DNA of 38,107 bases, taken from contig JAKBBA010000032.1 of the NCBI GenBank assembly GCA_021808665.1, forward strand, positions 1 through 38,107. The letters are read 5' to 3'. The translations under genes were made by a program, and so were the position numbers. The number at the start of each line of letters is the position of its first letter. Positions within the stretch are counted from its first letter, which is position 1. Below the pieces are notes generated by a model, which was given only the letters and a program-made list of their open reading frames with translations, was not told where the DNA came from and ran no database searches. This DNA is from Actinomycetes bacterium. GTDB taxonomy: Bacteria; Actinomycetota; Acidimicrobiia; Acidimicrobiales; Palsa-688. Below, piece after piece: positions 33,304 through 38,107 of this stretch.

Positions 33304-36302
33304 AGTTCCTCCTCGTCGGCTGTGAGGATCCGCGCCCACTGGATTCGGTAGATGACAAGCTCGCCGCCACCGTGGCGGTCAATGTAGCGGAGTCTGACCT
33401 TGCCCCTCTTGATGTCGAGGATCTCTGCGTTGAACTCGCTCTCGCGCCCTTCAGCGTTGATGTAGCTGATGCGCACCATCCAGTCGCAGCTGTACGCGTT
33501 GCGCAGCAAGGATTCGACGCCGGCGGGGTCTCGTGCTATGTGGTTCGGGCGTGCCTCCACCTGTTCGGAGGGTCCGCGAGGGTTCATGATGATGTCAAAA
33601 AGTCTGCTGCTACCGCCCGAAGTGGCGCCGCGGCGGCCGGCCGGGGCAGGCCCGGCCGATCCGACACTGTCCCCGGGGTTCCCCCGCCGGGCGGCGGTGT
33701 CAGGTCCAGCGGGGCCAGGTCCCGGGGGGACCTTCGAGTCGCCGGGAGTCGGGCTAGCAGGGCGGCGGAGGCGTTCGACTGCTTCGTCGAGGTCCGCCTC
33801 GGCGAAGCGTAACTCTCCGCTCGCGGAGGCGGCCCGCTCGAGCAGCCCTGCTATGGCGGCGGGATCAGGTTGCGTGTCGTCGCCACCTCGCGTGCTCGCA
33901 GCGTGCGAGCCTTTGCCTAGAAGGACTTCGAGCAGACTTCCCGTATCGTCGTCATCGAACTCGTCGTCGTCGTCATCGAACTCGTCGTCGTCGAAGCCGA
34001 ATTCGTCGACTTCGAAGCCGAGCATCGTCAGGGCGCGCTGGCGGTCGGTGAGCGCCGTCCCGGCGGGTCCCCCGAAGGATGCGTGACGGTCGATGCGGTG
34101 AGCTGGTGGCCGGGTCACGCTGACCGTCCCATCAGCGCTCTCGGTGCAAGGCATGAAGCCGGCTTCTCGGAGAGCGGAGACGACTTGCGCCGCGGGTTTG
34201 CTGCAGACTGCCACGGTCGGGGCCAGTCCACGGAGGCGCAGCGCGGCGACTTTCTTGGATCGCCCTATCTCGGCGAGAAGTGCCGGGTCGTCGCAGCGAA
34301 CATATGATGTCGCAGCGCCCACGCGGACCTGACCGTAGCGGCGTCCGAGGTCCTCGACGAGGTACGCGAGCGGCTGTGGTACCTCGGTCGTGGCGTGTGT
34401 GGCAAGGAACTCCAAGATGGCGGTGGCGGATCGTCCGGCGTCGAAACCGCGCCGCAGGGACACTTCGGTGATCCGCCAGACGGTGGCATGCCCAGCGGAC
34501 TCCACGTCGGCTATCAGGTCCAGTTCGCCTCGAAGTTGCGAGGTCGCCTCGCCGGGGGCGGTGGCGGTGAAGTCGGCTTGGAGGATGATCCGGTCCACCT
34601 GTGGCGGCGCCAGTGACCCCAGCGCCTCGGTGGCAACGTCGACTTGCCCGGCGGTCAGGTCTCGCCCGAACTTGCTCAGCGCCCCTCCGGCCGACACACC
34701 GACGAAAGCCGACTCCACGAGAAGGCGTCCGACGATGTCGCTTGGAGGATGGCGGTCGTCCTCCCATGCGCTCGGCATCCGCCAGTTGACCAGTGGGGCG
34801 ACCCCTGCCGGGTCGTAGGAACGCCCGGGGACCGGCTCGGCGAGCGTCTGGCATACGAGGAGCCGTTGCAGCGTGAAGTCGGGGTCGAAGGAGCGCTCGA
34901 GCAGGGGCGGGATCACCTTGGCGTCCTCGCCGGGGGTCCCGGCGGCGCTCAGGTCGAACGGGGCGTATAGCCACGTCTGAGCGAGAGCGGCCCAGCGCCG
35001 CGGTGCGTCGAGGTGGCCCCACTCGTCGTAGCCGGCGGTAGGGGCCGCCATCTCCTCGGCGCGGTCCCAGTCGACGAGGCCGGCGGCTGCTACGAGCTCT
35101 ACCATCCACGCGACTTGGTCCTCGGGTCGCTGCAGCAGCTTCGCCAGTCTGCGTACCTCGCGGACGCCTAGCCCGCCGGATCGCAGCAGCTTGGCGGGAG
35201 TGGTGCTCCACGCTTCGCAGAGGGCTGTCGCGTCGGCGACGAGTGCGAGCGCAGCCTCCGCGCACTGGCGGTCGACGCTTTCCTGGTCGACGGCGCGCGT
35301 AGCCATCTCGGGCGGCGTGGCGTCGAAGGAGGGGAGTGGGCGCCCCCCACGCAAAGCGAGGCCGACCTCTCGTGGCATGACCGCTGTGGTGTAGTCGACG
35401 GAGACGACCAGCCCGCGTTGCAGGCACCACCCGGCGGGGTCCTCCCCGCGGTGTCGGAACGAGAAGACTGCCGACGGCAGCTCGAGAACCGGCCAGTGCA
35501 TGCTCGCCGTCTGTAGAAGCTTCTCGGTTCCTTTGGGTGCGCCGTTGAGGGCGGCGGTGATGATCTCGAGCTTGGAGAGGCCCGCTGCCAGACGGTTCAC
35601 GAGCGCAGGTTTGGCTCCGGTCGTCGAAAGCCCGAGAAGGCTGGCGATAGACACAAGCTCCGTGTTAGTGAGACGCTCTAGGAGATCCGCGGCTGGCGGT
35701 CCGAGATCGCAAGGGCAAACTACCGCCTCGCACAGGCCGGGATTGACCTCGACGTCGTCGCCGTCGAGCAGTACCATCCCTGCGCGTCGTAGACGGTCGA
35801 GATGAGGGCTGACGACTTCGGCGGGGCTGCGCAGCGTGGACGCGAGGCGTTCGGAGCTGACGGTAGGGCCGAGCACGCACAGCACTTCGAGGAGTTGGCG
35901 GGTAGCCATGTCGACACGGTCGTAGAAGATCCCGGCGCTCTCCGGGTCGATCACCATTTGGGTCAAGCCAGCTATCGAGGACGCCCCGCTGAGCATCACA
36001 TCGGGACGTTCACGAAGAAGTCCTTTGACGTCCGAGTCGGTCAAGGTGCCGAGAGCTGCCTCCCACCTCGTGGTCGCTGCGTTTTGAAGTTTTGATGGCA
36101 GCTCGGCGCTCCCGTCTCGGCGCTGTGGTATGTGGTATGGCAGCGTTCGCTGCTCACGAATCTGAGCTCCGACTGTAGCCGCCGCTGCGGGCGCCCGGCC
36201 CACCCGCCAGGGCGGCCCTCGCAATCTGTGTCGGTGCGGACTAGATCGCGTCCCATCGAACAAGCCAAGAGCCGCCATCGTGTCACCTAGCACCAGTAGC
36301 AT
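33294..36302 (-). CDS. large XPB-associated protein (Helicase_C_3 type)
   Basis: Up to 1002 residues; the conserved part begins near residue 75 (ALGTLTDSDVKGLLRERPDV). Such proteins (Helicase conserved C-terminal domain 3) sit directly upstream of actinobacterial XPB and are coupled to it here. Winged-helix-like repeats lie in the N-terminal third and a DIILQADFTATAP-type core in the middle (around DRIILQADFTATAPGE). Then comes a poly-Asp tract (DEFDDDDDEFDDDD, 33945-34020), a Pro/Gly-rich stretch, and a compact C-terminal domain (VRISYINAEGRESEFNAEIL, RLRYIDRHGG) like WYL/SH3-type modules. The start is doubtful: ATG 36302 and 36278 leave little room for a promoter, and the first ~70 residues look non-conserved. 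Confidence 0.8.
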   Translation of the reverse strand: MLLVLGDTMAALGLFDGTRSSPHRHRLRGPPWRVGRAPAAAATVGAQIREQRTLPYHIPQRRDGSAELPSKLQNAATTRWEAALGTLTDSDVKGLLRERPDVMLSGASSIAGLTQMVIDPESAGIFYDRVDMATRQLLEVLCVLGPTVSSERLASTLRSPAEVVSPHLDRLRRAGMVLLDGDDVEVNPGLCEAVVCPCDLGPPAADLLERLTNTELVSIASLLGLSTTGAKPALVNRLAAGLSKLEIITAALNGAPKGTEKLLQTASMHWPVLELPSAVFSFRHRGEDPAGWCLQRGLVVSVDYTTAVMPREVGLALRGGRPLPSFDATPPEMATRAVDQESVDRQCAEAALALVADATALCEAWSTTPAKLLRSGGLGVREVRRLAKLLQRPEDQVAWMVELVAAAGLVDWDRAEEMAAPTAGYDEWGHLDAPRRWAALAQTWLYAPFDLSAAGTPGEDAKVIPPLLERSFDPDFTLQRLLVCQTLAEPVPGRSYDPAGVAPLVNWRMPSAWEDDRHPPSDIVGRLLVESAFVGVSAGGALSKFGRDLTAGQVDVATEALGSLAPPQVDRIILQADFTATAPGEATSQLRGELDLIADVESAGHATVWRITEVSLRRGFDAGRSATAILEFLATHATTEVPQPLAYLVEDLGRRYGQVRVGAATSYVRCDDPALLAEIGRSKKVAALRLRGLAPTVAVCSKPAAQVVSALREAGFMPCTESADGTVSVTRPPAHRIDRHASFGGPAGTALTDRQRALTMLGFEVDEFGFDDDEFDDDDDEFDDDDTGSLLEVLLGKGSHAASTRGGDDTQPDPAAIAGLLERAASASGELRFAEADLDEAVERLRRPASPTPGDSKVPPGPGPAGPDTAARRGNPGDSVGSAGPAPAGRRGATSGGSSRLFDIIMNPRGPSEQVEARPNHIARDPAGVESLLRNAYSCDWMVRISYINAEGRESEFNAEILDIKRGKVRLRYIDRHGGGELVIYRIQWARILTADEEELWL

Positions 36303-36308
36303 CGATTC

Positions 36309-37895
36309 GTGGTCGACGCGAACCGGATGAGCCGTACCAGCTCGACGACGTTCGGGCCGGGCGAGATTGTGAGGTTGGCGCTCGATGGTCGTCTACGCGT
36401 CCCCCGGTTCCAGCGGTCTTACGTGTGGGATGAGCGCAACATCACGGACCTCTTCGACAGCATCTGGAAGGGTTTCCCGATCGGAACTCTTCTGCTCTGG
36501 GAGCGGGACGAACCAGCGGGGCGACTGACCTTCGGCTCGATCAGCGTGGATGCGGCCCGGACCGATCGGGCGCTTGTCGTCGTTGACGGCCAACAACGAC
36601 TTACGACCCTCGTCGCCGGTCTCGGCCCGGCATCGCTGCCGCCCGATCCGCGCTTCGAAGTGTGGTTCGACCTTCGGGCGGGCAGGTTCACCCACGCCCA
36701 CCACAAAGTGGTCCCCGAGTTCTGGCTTCCGGTGAGGGCCGCACTCGAGAGCCGTACGCTCCTCAACTGGCTCTCCAGCCATCAAGACGCCCTCGAACCA
36801 GGCGATGTTGACCTGGCAGACGCTATGGCCGGCGCGCTGCGCGACTACAAGGTGCCCGCTTACGTGATTGAGCAGGACGACGAGCAGCTTCTTCGTGAGG
36901 TCTTCGACCGAACGAACTCGGCGGGCAAGCCCATCAAGCGGGCCCAGGTGTTTCACGCCCTTTTTGGGGGCGGCACGGACTCTGCGAGCGCGGCGGCTGT
37001 CGTCGACGATCTCCGCCACCTGGGTTTTGGAGATCTCGACGAGCAGCGCATCATCCAAAGCCTGCTGGCAATCCGCGGCGGGGACGTCGCGCGCGACCTT
37101 CACGGTGAGTTCGCGTCCAACGAGGATCCCTCGATCTGGTACGACCAGACCTCTGAGGCGTTGTCACGGGTCATCCGGTTCTTGCAGGGTCTCGGCGTCG
37201 CGCATGTGGAGCTGCTGCCGTCAGCTTTCGTGATCCCCGTTCTCGCTTCTTTCTACTACTTGCACCCAGTGCCCGATACATACACCGAGGCCCTGCTCGC
37301 CCGTTGGACATGGAGGGGATGGGCGCACGGCTACGGTCGGGCGGGGCAGACACCGGCACTGCGCCAGGCGGTCAGGTCCGTCAATCCGGCCAAGCTGGAC
37401 CCGAGGTCTGCACCAGGCGAGTTCCAAGCCGTCAGGGCCCTGTTGACGGACGTCTCTGATCAAATGCCAGCGGTGGTGGGCGTTGGCTTCAACTCCAGCT
37501 CTGCAGCGAGTCGCTTGGCCTTGCTGGCCATCGCAGCGTCCAAGCCAAAGGGTCCGAACGGTAATGTGCTGGATCTCCCTGCCCTGTTCGCAACACATGG
37601 CTCTCGGGTCGTGTCCGTGCTCGCCCGCGGTCCCGCCTCCGAGCTGGGGCTTCGGGCACTGTGGGACCCGAACGACCCGCCGCTTTCGGGGGCCGAAGAT
37701 CAAGAAGTGCTTGCCAGCCACGTCATCGACCGCCAAGCGGCGGCGGCCCTGCGAGCCAAGGACATCCCGACGCTCACCGCGCACCGAGGCGCCGCGATAA
37801 AGGTGTTGGTCGAGAACTTCCTTGTCCACAAGCTGGAACCGCGACTGCCCGTAGTCCCCCCCCTTGACGAGCTGTGGGTGCCCGACCCAGCGTGA
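36309..37895 (+). CDS. DUF262-domain protein (GmrS-like N-terminal)
   Basis: 528 residues. VPRFQRSYVWDERNITDLFD (about 30-50), FPIGTLLLWERDE and VVDGQQRLTTLVAGLG (about 92-107) are the signature of DUF262, a ParB/Srx-like nucleotide-binding fold found in GmrSD type IV restriction enzymes and other defence proteins; VFDRTNSAGKPIKRAQVFHA is also typical. There is no clear DUF1524 HNH nuclease motif at the C-terminus, which is helical and unassigned. GTG 36309 or ATG 36327 can be the start; neither has a good ribosome-binding site. Its TGA overlaps the GTG of a HipA-like gene (GTGA), so the two are made together. Confidence 0.85.
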   Translation: MVDANRMSRTSSTTFGPGEIVRLALDGRLRVPRFQRSYVWDERNITDLFDSIWKGFPIGTLLLWERDEPAGRLTFGSISVDAARTDRALVVVDGQQRLTTLVAGLGPASLPPDPRFEVWFDLRAGRFTHAHHKVVPEFWLPVRAALESRTLLNWLSSHQDALEPGDVDLADAMAGALRDYKVPAYVIEQDDEQLLREVFDRTNSAGKPIKRAQVFHALFGGGTDSASAAAVVDDLRHLGFGDLDEQRIIQSLLAIRGGDVARDLHGEFASNEDPSIWYDQTSEALSRVIRFLQGLGVAHVELLPSAFVIPVLASFYYLHPVPDTYTEALLARWTWRGWAHGYGRAGQTPALRQAVRSVNPAKLDPRSAPGEFQAVRALLTDVSDQMPAVVGVGFNSSSAASRLALLAIAASKPKGPNGNVLDLPALFATHGSRVVSVLARGPASELGLRALWDPNDPPLSGAEDQEVLASHVIDRQAAAALRAKDIPTLTAHRGAAIKVLVENFLVHKLEPRLPVVPPLDELWVPDPA

Positions 37896-38107
37896 GCGAC
37901 GCTATCTCGTCAGCCTTGCAGGTCGACCTCCAAGACTCTGAGGGTCGGTGGATAGCGGTCGGTCGCCTCGTCCGTGACGGCGAGACGACTGTCTTCTCGT
38001 CATTCGAAAGCTATTGGGAAGCGCCTTCGAGGCCGGTACTGGGGCAGGTCTTCGAGCAGCGCGGACCGTCGTGGCGACCGTCCGCGCGCGCCGCGTTACC
38101 AAGCTGG
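37892..38107 (+). CDS. HipA-like kinase toxin, N-terminal part
   Basis: 72 codons from GTG 37892 to the window edge, no stop. The sequence (GRWIAVGRLVRDGETTVFSS, SYWEAPSRPVLGQVFEQRGP, SWRPSARAALPSW) fits the N-terminal subdomain of HipA-family Ser/Thr kinases, where a short beta-barrel is followed by LPxW and LLPEG motifs; the kinase core lies beyond the window. HipA kinases arrest translation (e.g. by phosphorylating glutamyl-tRNA synthetase), normally with a HipB antitoxin. No HipB precedes it here; a DUF262 gene does. Confidence 0.7.
   Translation, partial: MSDAISSALQVDLQDSEGRWIAVGRLVRDGETTVFSSFESYWEAPSRPVLGQVFEQRGPSWRPSARAALPSW

Noticed and set aside
34132..35430. Long minus-strand frame of 432 codons inside the XPB partner gene
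   Set aside because: It is Arg/Pro-rich, shows no domain, and lies wholly within the 1002-residue frame that has clear family similarity.

Overview
The window is high-GC DNA with frequent GTG and TTG starts and tight ATGA or GTGA stop/start overlaps. Gene content points to an actinobacterium: a kdpF-type small subunit, a DUF3516 helicase, an XPB helicase with its large partner, a paired FAS1-like/MaoC dehydratase, and an Ada-AlkA fusion. An Acidimicrobiia-like lineage is a guess only. No rRNA, tRNA or CRISPR array was seen.

Layout. 0-2 kb: a BNR-repeat protein cut by the window edge, a decayed TetR regulator, a small membrane protein and a PhnB-like VOC protein. 1.9-2.5 kb: a gene-free stretch with a 179-bp inverted-terminal-repeat element (copy A) and two minisatellites. 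2.5-4.8 kb: a DHA2-type MFS exporter and its TetR regulator. 4.9-13.4 kb: a complete high-affinity K+ uptake locus, in order a small membrane ORF, kdpF, kdpA, kdpB, kdpC, an OB-fold/KdpD sensor/USP fusion, a separate KdpD-type histidine kinase, and kdpE. 13.4-17 kb: a DUF3516 helicase and a convergent fatty acid desaturase. 17.2-21.8 kb: a catabolic-looking group with a sugar-phosphate-isomerase-like TIM barrel, a PEP-utilizing mobile-domain protein without ATP-grasp, two hot-dog dehydratase subunits and an SDR. 21.9-25.2 kb: alkylation repair (Ada-AlkA and Ogt) and convergent rsgA. 25.6-25.8 kb: repeat copy B, which lies directly against a phosphotransferase gene that lacks its 5' end. 26.7-29.5 kb: an SRPBCC protein, an exported low-complexity protein and a LapA-like membrane protein. 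29.5-31.4 kb: decayed toxin-antitoxin genes around one intact vapBC pair. 31.6-36.3 kb: the XPB helicase and its partner. 36.3 kb to the end: a DUF262 protein translationally coupled to a HipA-like kinase that runs off the edge.

How the genes work together. KdpFABC is the K+ pump. Its control module is unusual: the KdpD sensory half carries an extra N-terminal OB-fold and is a separate polypeptide from the histidine kinase, which would pass phosphate to KdpE. The hot-dog/hot-dog/SDR run fits hydration of an enoyl-CoA followed by oxidation of the hydroxyacyl-CoA.

The strongest candidates for something undescribed are the OB-fold/KdpD fusion with split kinase, the dispersed inverted-repeat element, and the DUF262-HipA couple at the right edge. 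A secondary theme is a high density of 10-20 bp tandem duplications, several of them at gene ends or in linkers.
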